64,000 bases of DNA from UBA668 sp039796575 (GCA_039796575.1 JBDKJP010000110.1:1-64000); one strand, 5' to 3'. Positions 1-9,640 are shown, counted from the stretch's first letter. Notes: generated by a model from the sequence alone, not told the origin. Made by a program: numbers and translations.

Positions 1-29
1 TTGACATCCGGTTGACAACGGGCAAGCGA

Positions 30-62
30 AGAGGCCCTCCTCGCTGAGCGAAAAGGGCCTCT
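30..62 (-). terminator. Intrinsic terminator after the initiator tRNA
   Basis: A perfect 9-bp inverted repeat (30-38 with 54-62, arms AGAGGCCCT and AGGGCCTCT) begins 15 bases beyond the 3' CCA of the tRNA on the minus strand. It sits where a tRNA terminator is expected. No long U-run follows, as is common in high-GC actinobacteria. Confidence 0.7.
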
Positions 63-76
63 GAGCTGGTATTACT

Positions 77-153
<77 letters not shown>

Positions 154-198
154 TCGGTAGCCGAAACCCTACCGGCGCCTTCCGGCGACGGCAACCGG

Positions 199-801
199 TC
201 AGGCGTCGAGCGCCGTCGCCAGCTCTGCGGCGTCGGCGAAGCCGCACGGAATGGGGTCGTCCCACGCGGCGGCGCACACCGTGCGTTGTGCGTACTGGTC
301 GTACGGGGTGACGTACTCGCCGTCGAGCCACTCGCTGCTGCGGCTGTGCACGTGGAACGACAGCTCGTCGCCGAACGGCATCACGCAGTCGGGGAACTCC
401 TCGGTCACCGTGTACTCCAGGCGGAACTCCTGCTCACTCGTCGCGCTCAGCACCTCCCACGAGTACAGCCGCGACAGGCACCAGCCGTCGGTGGTCAGGT
501 AGGCCTGCGCGGCCCGGTCACCGTGGTGGAAGAACATCGAGGTGGTGCGTCCGGCGCTCGCCCGACCGCCGCCCCACACCTCGAGCTGCACGCCTTCCAT
601 CTCGCCGCGATGCGTGACTCGAGCGCAGGGCCGACCGACACGGCGGGGTCGTGCGGCACGCCCGGAGCTCCGAGCCGGCGCGCCGGGCGCACCACACGAC
701 AGGATCACACCGGCGAACGCCACCGCCGACAGCCAGCGCACCACACCGGCCAACCCTCGCCTCCGCGAAGACGCTCCCGTGGTCGGTTCGGTGTGGTGCA
801 T
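199..801 (-). CDS. Putative secreted lipoprotein, function unknown
   Basis: A 200-residue protein with a basic N-terminus, a hydrophobic stretch and a lipobox-like VILSC around residues 30-34, so it is probably lipid-anchored after Sec export. The mature part has several Cys and Trp and no family I recognise. The start at 801 is chosen because GGGAGG lies six bases upstream; a longer frame reaches 909 but has no good ribosome site and would bury the signal peptide. It is transcribed away from the membrane-protein gene starting at 891, and its stop lies 45 bases from the tRNA. The reading frame and signal peptide are seen; the role is unknown. Confidence 0.7.
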   Translation of the reverse strand: MHHTEPTTGASSRRRGLAGVVRWLSAVAFAGVILSCGAPGAPARSSGRAARPRRVGRPCARVTHRGEMEGVQLEVWGGGRASAGRTTSMFFHHGDRAAQAYLTTDGWCLSRLYSWEVLSATSEQEFRLEYTVTEEFPDCVMPFGDELSFHVHSRSSEWLDGEYVTPYDQYAQRTVCAAAWDDPIPCGFADAAELATALDA

Positions 802-890
802 GGCAGCCTCCCATCCGAAGGATGCACGACGACCGCGCACACGTCTGTCGCCCACCCGACGCTGGTCGGCACCGGCACTACGCTCCGCCC

Positions 891-2747
891 GTGGGGGACG
901 GTTCGGCACGACGCATCGCCATCGCGGCCGGCGGGTTGCTCGGCGCGGTAGCGCTGTGGCCCGTGCTCGCGTGGGCGTTCGCCACCGACCGGGCCATCGG
1001 CTTCCAGGACGAGGGCCTGTACCTGCTGGCCGCCGATCCCCCGTCGCCGACGGCCCGGTGGGTCACACCGTTCGGGTGGCACACTGCGCCGTTGTTCGAC
1101 GCGGTCGGTCACGACATCGCCCGCTTCCGCACACTCGGCCTGTGGCTGTTGGTGATGGTCGGTGCGGCGCTGGGGTGGGTGGTGAGCCGTCGTGTCGTCG
1201 GCCGTGCGGACGACCCGCTGTCGCGCATCGGCCGGGCGTGCATCGCCGCGACCACCGCCATCGGCGCACCGTTCCTCGCCAGCGGGCTGTTGCGCACGCC
1301 CGGCTACAACTGGGTGAACCTCATCGGCCTGATGATCGCCGTCACGGGCACGGTGCTGCTCGTCGAGGTCGACCCCGACACCACCTCGCTGTGGCGGACG
1401 CGTCCGCTGCACTTCGGTGCGGCGGTGCTCGCGCTCGGCGCGTGGTTCACCGTGCCGGCCAAGCCGTCGAGCGCGTTGATCGTGTTGGCCGCTGCGGCGG
1501 TGTTCGTCGCACCGCACTTCCGCCGGCGCACGCTCACCGTCGCCGCGATCACGGCGGCGTGGGCCACGGTTTGGACCGCGCTGGGGCTGCTGCTCGGGTG
1601 GTGGCCGACCACCTTCCTCGACGTGCTCCGCAGCACCGCCGACTTCCCGCCGCTCGACCGCAACCAGACCGTGCCGGGCGCGCTGCGCGACGTGCTGCGC
1701 ACGCCGAAGGTGGCGTGGCAGTACCTCACCGAACTCCGGCCGGCGACCATCGCACTGGTGGCCGTCGCCACCGTGACCGCGTTGGTGGTGCACCGACGGC
1801 AGTTGCCGCAGCGTGCGCTGCGCCTCGCACCGCTGACGGTAATGGCCGTCGCCGCGATGGGTACGGCCGGGCCGTGGCCGGTGCTGGGGCTGCCGAACCC
1901 GTTCGTGCGGTTCGACTGGTACGGCACCACCAACGCGGCCGTGCTGCTGTTCGGCGGCGCGCTGCTGCACCTCTGGGCGAACCGCACCACCGTCGACCGC
2001 ACAGCCGTTCGGCGCGCCTTCGCGATCACCGCGCTGTGCACCGCGGCGACCGTTGCGTTCGGGTTCGGTTCGGCGATGGGCATCTATCCGCAGGCCGCGC
2101 TCGCCGTGGCGCTGCTGTGGTGCGCCACTGCCGCGGTGGTCGCTGCGGTCGGCGGGCCACGGTGTCGCGCGGCATCGCTCGCGGTCGTCGTGCTGGCGAG
2201 CGCCGTGATGCTGGTGAGCAACGTGGTCGACAGCCGGCACCATCCGTTCGAGGGCACGCGGCTGCTCGCACCCATCGACGAGCAGACCGACACCATCCGC
2301 ATCGGCCCGCACGCGGCCGAGCTCCGCGTCGACGCCGACACCCGCGCGCTGCTCGACGAACTGCAGCGCACCGCGACCGCAGAGGGGCTCTGTGCGGGCA
2401 CGCCGCTGATCGGCCTCGTGTGGCAGTGGACGTCGACCACCGCGTACGCGGTCGGGGCCGAGGTGCCCGAGCACCTGATCCTCACCATCTTCGGCTACCC
2501 CAACGCGGCCGACGTGCTCGACGTGACGATGCGCGACCTCACCGGGCCGGAGTGGGCCGACGCCTGGGTGGCCACCACCGACCCCGCCACCATCGACACC
2601 GACGCCGCTGCCGACCTGCGCGCTGCGCTCGACCGCCTGCCCGTCGCGAACGGCCGCACGTTCCCCGACGACTACACGCTCGCGTTCGACCTCGACGGCC
2701 TGCAGTTCTGGCGACCCGCCGACGTCGCATCCGGCAACTGCGGCTGA
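891..2747 (+). CDS. Polytopic membrane protein, possible GT-C type glycosyltransferase
   Basis: 618 residues with roughly 10-12 hydrophobic helices followed by a soluble C-terminal domain of about 180 residues. After the first helix comes GFQDEGLYLL with D40-E41. An acidic pair in the first external loop is the usual catalytic site of GT-C enzymes such as ArnT and PMT mannosyltransferases, which move sugars from lipid-phosphate carriers outside the membrane. Overall similarity is too weak to name a substrate. The GTG start at 891 is six bases after a TACGCT box (879-884), suggesting a leaderless mRNA; the open frame extends to 651 but upstream it overlaps the divergent lipoprotein gene. A simple DUF membrane protein is the alternative. 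Confidence 0.75.
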   Translation: MGDGSARRIAIAAGGLLGAVALWPVLAWAFATDRAIGFQDEGLYLLAADPPSPTARWVTPFGWHTAPLFDAVGHDIARFRTLGLWLLVMVGAALGWVVSRRVVGRADDPLSRIGRACIAATTAIGAPFLASGLLRTPGYNWVNLIGLMIAVTGTVLLVEVDPDTTSLWRTRPLHFGAAVLALGAWFTVPAKPSSALIVLAAAAVFVAPHFRRRTLTVAAITAAWATVWTALGLLLGWWPTTFLDVLRSTADFPPLDRNQTVPGALRDVLRTPKVAWQYLTELRPATIALVAVATVTALVVHRRQLPQRALRLAPLTVMAVAAMGTAGPWPVLGLPNPFVRFDWYGTTNAAVLLFGGALLHLWANRTTVDRTAVRRAFAITALCTAATVAFGFGSAMGIYPQAALAVALLWCATAAVVAAVGGPRCRAASLAVVVLASAVMLVSNVVDSRHHPFEGTRLLAPIDEQTDTIRIGPHAAELRVDADTRALLDELQRTATAEGLCAGTPLIGLVWQWTSTTAYAVGAEVPEHLILTIFGYPNAADVLDVTMRDLTGPEWADAWVATTDPATIDTDAAADLRAALDRLPVANGRTFPDDYTLAFDLDGLQFWRPADVASGNCG

Positions 2748-2751
2748 CCGA

Positions 2752-3756
2752 TCACGACTGGGGCAGACGACCGGTCGGGTTGGTGTCGGGGAAGTAGCGG
2801 TGGTGCTTCGAGCCGGTGACCTCGTAGATGGCCGTGCCCTCGCGACCGTCGTCGGTGCGCACCTTCATCTGGTTGAGCCCGCCGCGCTGGAACGGCTCGT
2901 ACGGGCGATCCCACGAGCCCTCGGCGTCGATGGTGATGACCCGCCCACCCTCGAGCGTGAGCACGCATCGACCGCGCAGCCCTTCGGTGGTCTCGCCGTG
3001 CTCGCCGTACACCGACGGGTTGCCATCGGCGTCGACCCACTCGAACTCGTGCCGGAAGTCGATGAGCGGCACCGGGTCGCTGCCGTCGGTGGGCGCCCAG
3101 CAGCCGTCGGTGTAGACGCGGGCGCCGTTCGGGTACTCCCAGTGCCACACGCCGAAGAAGCCGTCGGGCAGCTGGATCTGGAACCACAGCCACAGCGGGC
3201 AGCGCGCATGGTCGCGAATGCCCCACGAGTGGTCGCGCTGGCCCCACCAGTCGTGCATCTCGTACGTCACGCCGCCCACGGTGTAGGTGCCGTTGAACGT
3301 GCCGCTCTGCAACATGTGGCTCTGGTCCCACACCAACTCGTGGCCGGCCTTCATGCTCCCGCGGCGCAACCCGTACGCCTTCGTGCGCGCCCGGAACGTG
3401 AGGTCCATGCCGAGCTCGCACTCATCGGGATCGGCCCACAGGCGGATCTCCTCGAACGGCTTCACGATCTCCACCCGCGCCGAGCCCACGTCGGGCGTGT
3501 GCGGGTCGCCGGCGAATGGGCGCTCCTTGTGACCGAGAATCCGCGTGCCGCCGACGCGACCCATCTGCAGGCTGTCCATCACCTCGCGCAACGGGAACGT
3601 CGCCATCGTGAGGATGACCACGTCGCCCAACCTGTCGGGTCGATGCGCGATGAAGAAGTAGCTCTCGCGCCAGAACGGATGGAACGTCTGCACGTTCGCC
3701 ATCGGCTCGGGGATCTGGTGGGCGAGGAGCTCGTCGAGCGGCGTGAGCGCGGTCAT
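2752..3756 (-). CDS. AttH/DUF7064-like lipocalin-fold protein
   Basis: 334 residues, no signal peptide or membrane segment, rich in Trp, Asp and Gly. The central motif HDWWGQRDHSWGIRD and the repeated paired beta-strand pattern resemble proteins annotated as AttH-like or DUF7064/7065, which share the two-lobed fold of carotenoid 1,2-hydratase (CrtC). Their substrates are mostly unknown; small hydrophobic ligands or hydroxylated products are suspected. It ends four bases from the convergent membrane-protein gene and lies just downstream of an alpha/beta hydrolase on the same strand, so the two may be co-transcribed and act on the same class of compound. The family is moderately sure; the function is not. 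Confidence 0.75.
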   Translation of the reverse strand: MTALTPLDELLAHQIPEPMANVQTFHPFWRESYFFIAHRPDRLGDVVILTMATFPLREVMDSLQMGRVGGTRILGHKERPFAGDPHTPDVGSARVEIVKPFEEIRLWADPDECELGMDLTFRARTKAYGLRRGSMKAGHELVWDQSHMLQSGTFNGTYTVGGVTYEMHDWWGQRDHSWGIRDHARCPLWLWFQIQLPDGFFGVWHWEYPNGARVYTDGCWAPTDGSDPVPLIDFRHEFEWVDADGNPSVYGEHGETTEGLRGRCVLTLEGGRVITIDAEGSWDRPYEPFQRGGLNQMKVRTDDGREGTAIYEVTGSKHHRYFPDTNPTGRLPQS

Positions 3757-3790
3757 GCGCGCAGTCTTCCAGTGTGACGGTGCGCGATCG

Positions 3791-4564
3791 TCAGCCGGAG
3801 AGGAACGCGACGATCGCATCCTTGAACTCCGGACGGCCCACCACACCGAGGTGCTCACCGCGCACGAGATGCACCTGCGCGCCGTGGATGGCCTGTGCGA
3901 GCACCTCGGGCCGCACGGCCAACGGGTCGGCGTCGCCGGCCAGCACCAACGTCGGCACGGTGATGCGGTCGAGCGGGATGCGTTCGCCGTGCACGCGCTC
4001 GGCCTGCGCGGCGAGCGCGAGCAGATCGCCACCGGTGCTCTCGGCGAAGAACCGGAAGCTGCGCGCCGACGCATCTGCCACGTCGTCCGGCCGTGGGGCA
4101 CGCAACGCAGCGGCGAGCAACGAGCCGTCGAATCGGCGCGTGTCGGCACCACCCATCTCGACCACGCTCGCGCCCACGCCGCCGACCACGAGTCGGCGGA
4201 TGCGGATGTCGGTGGTGGCCAGGATGAGCGCCACGATGGCGCCCATCGAATAGCCGACGAGATCGACCTGCGGGAGCTCGAGGTGATCGAGCAGCTCCGC
4301 CAGATCGCGGGCCATCCGGGCCTCGCCGTAGAGGGCGGGGTCGTGCGGCTTGTCGCTCTCACCGTGCCCCCGCGCGTCGACGGCGATCGCCGTACGGCCG
4401 GCGGCGTTCAACGCCTCGACCGTGCCGAACCTGACCCAATTGACGTTCGAGTCGGCGGCGAACCCGTGCTGCAACAGCACGGGCGGCAGCCCCGGTCGCG
4501 GGTGCTCGGCACGGAACGAATGGAACGCGACCGCGACCCCGTCGCTGGTGGTGAAGCGCTCCAT
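3791..4564 (-). CDS. Alpha/beta-fold hydrolase
   Basis: 257 residues covering the whole alpha/beta hydrolase fold. The oxyanion HGFA segment is at 33-36, the nucleophile elbow GYSMGA places Ser106, the acid is probably Asp211 or Asp213 in LAGDADPLA, and the general base is His238 in RGEHLG. This is the layout of esterases, haloperoxidase-like and epoxide-hydrolase-like enzymes; the substrate cannot be told. The start at 4564 follows GGGGTG; an in-frame start at 4606 would add 14 unconserved-looking residues. The gene is 34 bases upstream of the AttH-like gene on the same strand and is probably its operon partner. Confidence 0.85.
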   Translation of the reverse strand: MERFTTSDGVAVAFHSFRAEHPRPGLPPVLLQHGFAADSNVNWVRFGTVEALNAAGRTAIAVDARGHGESDKPHDPALYGEARMARDLAELLDHLELPQVDLVGYSMGAIVALILATTDIRIRRLVVGGVGASVVEMGGADTRRFDGSLLAAALRAPRPDDVADASARSFRFFAESTGGDLLALAAQAERVHGERIPLDRITVPTLVLAGDADPLAVRPEVLAQAIHGAQVHLVRGEHLGVVGRPEFKDAIVAFLSG

Positions 4565-4683
4565 CACCCCATTGTGCACGACGAGCACCGTCGCGCCCCG
4601 CACCACCGAAGTGGCACGAATGCTCCGCTCTGCGTCGAATTCGAACAGATGAACCGGAGAATGTCGTCAAAAAGTGGTGATGC

Positions 4684-4771
4684 GACGAGCGAATCGCTCG
4701 TCATGTTTCGAGACAATGTCACTTTTGTCACGTTGCCCCTCAGGACCATTCCATTGCGTCAGCAATGGGAT
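4684..4771. promoter_or_regulatory. Two dyads upstream of the first hybrid kinase
   Basis: The 269-base gap before the kinase gene is visibly less GC-rich than its surroundings. It holds a perfect 9-bp inverted repeat with a one-base centre (GACGAGCGA at 4684-4692, TCGCTCGTC at 4694-4702) and a second dyad with arms CCATTGC/GCAATGG (4751-4757, 4762-4768), extendable to 10 bp with one mismatch. Between them TGTCAC occurs twice. These are candidate protein-binding sites or a small RNA hairpin controlling 4834 and perhaps the divergent hydrolase. Confidence 0.45.
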
Positions 4772-4833
4772 ATCGTCCCGGCAACCGAACGGTGAAGTGG
4801 CCGCGCGACTTCGCTGCATCAAAGAGGAGAACG

Positions 4834-7137
4834 ATGATGCACGTCGAGCAAGGACACGCGCCACCATCGACCATCCCCGACGGTCTCGAACCGGGTGCCG
4901 TCGCCGATCAGCTGCCCATGGCCGCCGCCATTGCCGACGCTGAACGTCGCGTGTTGTGGACCAATCGAGCCTTTCGTGTGCTGGTCGGATGGAACGCCGA
5001 ACCCGGACGCGACATCGACGTCACCTCCTTCTTCGACCCAGAAGCGTCGGGGTGGGTGCTCGAACGCATTCAGCGCACCCTCGCCGGTGCCGCGGACGAC
5101 CACGAGCCCACGCACGCACCGCTGCGCACCCTGCAGGGCGAGCGGTTCGACGGATTCCTCCGCCTGACACGCATCGTGCGACGCACCGCCGACGACGCCG
5201 ACCCCGAGCCGCTGCTGCTCTTCACCGTCTCGCCCACGCTCGCCATGCGGTACGACCACCACCCGTTCCGCCGCGCGCTCGAACTGCAACAGGAACTGGT
5301 GTGCGAGTGGTCGCCGACCGGCACGGTGCTCTACGCGAACCGCGCCTACCGCTCGTTCTTCTCGCTCGGCACCGACATCGTCGGCCGCAGCCTCGACGAG
5401 CTCCTCGAACGCCGCGGCGATCCCCCGCTCGACGGCATGGGCGCGTCGATCCGCGAGAACATCCTGCGCGGCATCGAGTCCAGCAACCTCGGCTACCGCG
5501 AGAACCGCACCTACCCGAACGGCCGCACCGTGGAGTGGACGAACACCGCCGTCCGCGACGACACCGGCGCCATGATGTCGGTGCTCGCCGTGGGCCGCGA
5601 CGTCACCGACCGCACCGCCACCGAGACCGAACTGCGCCGCAACGAGGAACGCTTCCGGCTGATGGCCACCCAGATCTGGGACACCATCCTGCTCGTCAGC
5701 CCCGACGGCCGGGTGATCGACTCGACCGCCCAGTACCGAACCGACCTCGACCGCGACCCCGACTACTGGCACGACCTCGAATTGGCCACCGCGGTCCACC
5801 CCGACGACCGAGCACACGCGCTCGCCGGGCTGCACGAACTGCTCGAGCTCGGGCCCAACGCGCAACTCACCATCGAGGTGCGCGCCATCCGCGCGAACGG
5901 CGAGTACACGTGGCTCGAGCTGAACGGCACGAACCTCCTCCATCACCCCTCGATGGAGGCCATCCTGCTGCTCGTCCGCAACATCGACGAGCGCAAGGAG
6001 TTCGAACGCCAGCTGGCCGAGACGCGCGACCGCGAACGGCAGGGCGTGCTGCAACGGGAGGCCGTCGTCACACAGGTGAGCCACGAGCTGCGCAACCTCG
6101 TGCACGGCACGCTCGGTCTCAGCGAGATCCTCGCTCGTGCCGACGTGCCGCTCGAGATCGGTGAAGTGGTCACCGCGTTGCACCGGCAGTCGCTCACGCT
6201 CCGCCGCATCGTCGACGATCTGCTCGACGCCGCGCAGATCGGGCTCGGTGCCGCGAAGGTGCGCGACGAGGCCATCGACCTGGCCGAGATGTTCTCCGAC
6301 ATCGAGCTCACGTTGGCCGGTCGCCACGTGCCGGTGGTGGCGCCACCCCCCGACGCCCACCTCCGCTTCGTGATGGGCGACGTCGACCGCCTGCGGCAGG
6401 CGCTCACCAACCTGCTCAGCAACGCGCTGCGACACACCACCGACGGCGAGGTGCGCGTGCAGGCCGAACCGGGCCGCACCCGCGACACGGTGCGCATCAC
6501 CGTGGCCGACACCGGCACCGGCATCGACATCGCCGACATCGACCGGCTGTTCAAGCCCGGCGAACGCGGGCACGACGAACGCTCGCACGGCATCGGGCTC
6601 GGGCTCTCGGTCGCGAAGTCGAACACCGAACGCATGGGCGGGGCCATCGGCGCCATCCCGCGCAGCGGCGGTGCCACGTTCTGGCTCGAACTGCGCGCCG
6701 GCCGGCCGGCCGACCCCACACCGATGCGCGGCGCAGTGCGTCCGGCCAGCGCCGACGAGATCACCGAGCGGCTGTCGGTGCTGGTCATCGACGACGACTC
6801 GATCAACCGGCTCGTCGCCTCGATGCAGCTGCGCGACCTGCGCGCCGACGTCATCACCGCCGCCGACGCCGACGAAGGGTTGCGGCTCGTGCGGCAACGC
6901 TCGGTCGACGCCGTGCTGTGCGACTTGAACATGAGTGGCAACAGCGGTCTCCACTTCCTGCGCGAGCTGCGGCAGATGCAGATCGCGCAGCCGTTCGTCA
7001 CTGTGATGACGGGCGACGCCGATCCGGCGCACCGCGACGCCTCCTTCGCCGCCGGGGCCGACCACTACCTGTTGAAGCCGGCCACGCTCGAGGACCTCGC
7101 CGACACGTTGGTGCGCTGCGTCGAACGCCGCTCCTGA
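4834..7137 (+). CDS. Cytoplasmic PAS hybrid histidine kinase (copy 1)
   Basis: 767 residues without transmembrane helices. In order: PAS-like region (about 15-130), PAS with the motif CEWSPTGTVLYANRAYRSFF (about 150-270), a further PAS/PAC (275-395), HisKA with the phospho-accepting His417 in SHELRNLVHG, HATPase_c with the N-box LLSNALRHT and glycine boxes DTGTGID and GIGLGLSVA, and a C-terminal receiver with Asp697 (LCDLN) and the switch Lys in KPAT. It should autophosphorylate and pass phosphate to its own receiver, then to an unlinked Hpt protein. The H-box has Leu where most kinases have Pro (HELRNP). The ATG at 4834 follows AGAGGAG; a second ATG follows directly. It is the first of two tandem copies. 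Confidence 0.92.
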   Translation: MMHVEQGHAPPSTIPDGLEPGAVADQLPMAAAIADAERRVLWTNRAFRVLVGWNAEPGRDIDVTSFFDPEASGWVLERIQRTLAGAADDHEPTHAPLRTLQGERFDGFLRLTRIVRRTADDADPEPLLLFTVSPTLAMRYDHHPFRRALELQQELVCEWSPTGTVLYANRAYRSFFSLGTDIVGRSLDELLERRGDPPLDGMGASIRENILRGIESSNLGYRENRTYPNGRTVEWTNTAVRDDTGAMMSVLAVGRDVTDRTATETELRRNEERFRLMATQIWDTILLVSPDGRVIDSTAQYRTDLDRDPDYWHDLELATAVHPDDRAHALAGLHELLELGPNAQLTIEVRAIRANGEYTWLELNGTNLLHHPSMEAILLLVRNIDERKEFERQLAETRDRERQGVLQREAVVTQVSHELRNLVHGTLGLSEILARADVPLEIGEVVTALHRQSLTLRRIVDDLLDAAQIGLGAAKVRDEAIDLAEMFSDIELTLAGRHVPVVAPPPDAHLRFVMGDVDRLRQALTNLLSNALRHTTDGEVRVQAEPGRTRDTVRITVADTGTGIDIADIDRLFKPGERGHDERSHGIGLGLSVAKSNTERMGGAIGAIPRSGGATFWLELRAGRPADPTPMRGAVRPASADEITERLSVLVIDDDSINRLVASMQLRDLRADVITAADADEGLRLVRQRSVDAVLCDLNMSGNSGLHFLRELRQMQIAQPFVTVMTGDADPAHRDASFAAGADHYLLKPATLEDLADTLVRCVERRS

Positions 7138-7197
7138 GACAGTTCCTGGTGGACCAGAGACTGTCCGTATGGAATTGATGGACAGCCGCGAACTGTC
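7138..7197. promoter_or_regulatory. Nested inverted repeats of a GAACTGTC half-site
   Basis: Directly after the stop of kinase 1, GACAGTTC (7138-7145) pairs with GAACTGTC (7190-7197). Inside lie CTGTCC (7161-7166) and GGACAG (7180-7185) as a second dyad, and the tight palindrome CTGGT-GG-ACCAG (7146-7157). Four copies of an ACTGTC/GACAGT half-site in 60 bases could be an operator array for kinase 2 or a terminator of kinase 1. Nothing else occupies the 129-base gap. Confidence 0.5.
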
Positions 7198-7266
7198 AGA
7201 GTATGTTACTGCTGCAACGAGGCACCGCGCGATCTCGACATCAGCTATCACTCCACCCGAAGGAGC

Positions 7267-9543
7267 ATGATGCACGTCCATCGATCAGGCGCGCGTGCGC
7301 TGCCATCGTCGCTGTCAGATCACCTGAGCGAGATCCTCGACGTTTCGCCGACTGCGACCGCATTGATCGACGGTAACGACGAGGTAATCTGGATGAATCA
7401 GGCGTTCCGACACCTTCTCGATGCTGAGGCATGGGACGGTACGGCCTTCGCGCTCAGCCTCGTTGTCGACCCCGATGCATTCGCGGCCGTCGTCGACCTT
7501 CGCCATCGCGCCAACCACGAGCGATCGGAGCAGCGACTCCATGTCGCGATGAGGACGCTGAAGGGCGTTCCGTTCGACGGAATCCTTCGAGCGTCGATAG
7601 CCCAGACCGGTGCGACCGACACCCTCGTGATCACGGCAAGTCCTCTCGTAGGGGTCCGGTTCGACCATCACCCGTTCCGGCGTGCACTCGAAGTGCAGCA
7701 GGATCTGGTGTGTGAATGGGCACCGAATGGAACGGTGTTGTATGCAAATCGTTCCTACCGCTCGTTCTTCGCGCTTGGCGCGAATGTGGTCGGTAGAAAG
7801 CTCGACGACATGCTCGAGCAGCGGTCCGATCCTCCCCTCGAGGGAATGGGCGAGTCGATCCGGCTCAGCATCATTCGTGGAGTGGAACAATCACCCGATG
7901 GCTACCGCGAAGACCGCACGTACCCCAACGGCCGCACGGTTGAGTGGACCAATAGTTCGGTGCGCGATGAGGCCAACAATCTGCTGTCCATTCTCGCTGT
8001 CGGTCGCGACGTGACGGACCGAACCGCCACGGAGACACAGGTCCGTCGCAATGAGGAGCGCTTCCGCATGATGGCGACACAGATCTGGGACACGATCGCG
8101 TTGGTGTCGGCCGACGGCCGATTGCTCGATTCGACTGCGCCGTATCGATCGGACCTCGACCGGCCGCCCGAGTTCTGGGCAGACGCCAACATCATCGATC
8201 TGGCACATCCGGACGACCGCCCCACGGCGGTCGAGGCGCTCCGCCATCTCGTTGCAATGGGTGCGGGTGCGCAGCACTCCGTCGAGCTCCGCGCCACGCG
8301 GCTCGATGGTTCCTACACGTGGCTCGAACTCAACGGCACCAACCTGCTCGCTCACCCGTCCGTCGAAGCGATCCTTCTCTCGATCCGCAACATCGAGGAG
8401 CGAAAGCAGTTCGAGCGCGAACGTACCGAGCTCATCGCTCGCGATCGGGCGAATCTCGAACGGCGCGAGTGGTTCGTCAACACGGTGAGTCACGAACTTC
8501 GGAATCTCGTGCATGGCACCCTCGGGCTGAGTGAGCTGCTCACTCGTGCCACACTCCCTACCGACGTCAGCGGGGTGGTCACTGCGCTGCACCGACAATC
8601 CGCCGGCCTGCGGCGCGTCGTCGACGACCTTCTGGACGCGGCACAGCTGGAACTCCATCCCGAACAGGTGCGGGACGACGTCGTCGATCTCGACGTGACG
8701 CTCGCCGACATCGCCCTGATGTTCGCGAGCGAGCACGTGCCGGTCGTCTTCGATCGCAGAGAGCGTGATGGAGTCCTCGTGAGGGGCGACGCCGACCGCC
8801 TCAGGCAGGTGCTCATGAATCTCGTTCGGAACGCTCTGAACCACACCACGACCGGGGAGGTCAGATTGGACCTCGAGCTGACGGCACGCCGCACAGCGAG
8901 GTTGGAGGTCCGCGACACCGGCACCGGGATCGACGCGTCCGAACTCGAGCGACTGTTCGACCGATACGAACGAGGCCGCGACGAACACACGAGGGGGCTC
9001 GGGCTCGGGTTGTCCGTCGCACGCACGCTGATCGAGCGGATGCACGGACAGATCGGCGCGCTTTCACGCGATGACGGCGCCACGTTCTGGATCGAGCTGC
9101 CGCTCAGCACGGCAAGCGATCCGACACCAGCGCGAGGTACTGCCCGGCGTCACAGCAATGCGCCACTCGCGACCCGGCTACGCGTACTCGTCCTCGACGA
9201 CGATCCGGTGAACCGGCTCGTGGCATCGATGCAGTTGCACGAACTCAAAGCCATTGCCGTCACTGCCGAGACGGCAGCCGAGGCGATGGAGCAACTGGAG
9301 CATCGCGAGTTCGATGCCGTGCTCTGCGATCTCAACCTCGAGGGCGAGTCGGGACTCGACTTCCTGAAGGCACTTCGTGTTGCACCAGTGCGGCAGCCAT
9401 TCGTCGCCATCATGACCGGTGACGCGGACCCCACACACCACGCACGAGCACTTCAGGCCGGCGCAGATCACTTCATGGTGAAACCGGCGACGATCGCCGA
9501 CGTCGCCGAGACACTCGCACGGTGCGCAGGGGCCGTCCAATGA
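7267..9543 (+). CDS. Cytoplasmic PAS hybrid histidine kinase (copy 2)
   Basis: 758 residues, same domain order as copy 1: PAS regions with CEWAPNGTVLYANRSYRSFF, HisKA with His409 in SHELRNLVHG, HATPase_c with LVRNALNHT and GLGLGLSVA, and a receiver with Asp688 in LCDLN and Lys in VKPAT. It is clearly a tandem duplicate: even the start region is shared, both genes beginning ATGATGCACGTC just after an AGGAG ribosome site (GAAGGAGC here). Codon choice is noticeably less GC-biased than in copy 1, so the two are not a recent duplication or one was acquired from a relative. The Leu in the H-box is kept. The window shows no response regulator or Hpt partner beside it. Confidence 0.92.
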   Translation: MMHVHRSGARALPSSLSDHLSEILDVSPTATALIDGNDEVIWMNQAFRHLLDAEAWDGTAFALSLVVDPDAFAAVVDLRHRANHERSEQRLHVAMRTLKGVPFDGILRASIAQTGATDTLVITASPLVGVRFDHHPFRRALEVQQDLVCEWAPNGTVLYANRSYRSFFALGANVVGRKLDDMLEQRSDPPLEGMGESIRLSIIRGVEQSPDGYREDRTYPNGRTVEWTNSSVRDEANNLLSILAVGRDVTDRTATETQVRRNEERFRMMATQIWDTIALVSADGRLLDSTAPYRSDLDRPPEFWADANIIDLAHPDDRPTAVEALRHLVAMGAGAQHSVELRATRLDGSYTWLELNGTNLLAHPSVEAILLSIRNIEERKQFERERTELIARDRANLERREWFVNTVSHELRNLVHGTLGLSELLTRATLPTDVSGVVTALHRQSAGLRRVVDDLLDAAQLELHPEQVRDDVVDLDVTLADIALMFASEHVPVVFDRRERDGVLVRGDADRLRQVLMNLVRNALNHTTTGEVRLDLELTARRTARLEVRDTGTGIDASELERLFDRYERGRDEHTRGLGLGLSVARTLIERMHGQIGALSRDDGATFWIELPLSTASDPTPARGTARRHSNAPLATRLRVLVLDDDPVNRLVASMQLHELKAIAVTAETAAEAMEQLEHREFDAVLCDLNLEGESGLDFLKALRVAPVRQPFVAIMTGDADPTHHARALQAGADHFMVKPATIADVAETLARCAGAVQ

Positions 9544-9640
9544 CGGATGACCTCTCACCGAGCCGGGAACCATCCGGCCGGACGCGACGACCTCACTTGC
9601 ATCCGAGCGAACGACTCTGACCGGTCCATCTCGCTCAGCA

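Noticed and set aside
542..2474. Long frames on both strands over the membrane-protein gene
   Set aside because: Arg- and His-rich mirror frames; the membrane protein frame has coherent helices and a promoter box.
4819..7281. An 820-residue minus-strand frame over kinase 1
   Set aside because: Complete overlap with the real kinase, Val/Gly/His-rich, no motif.
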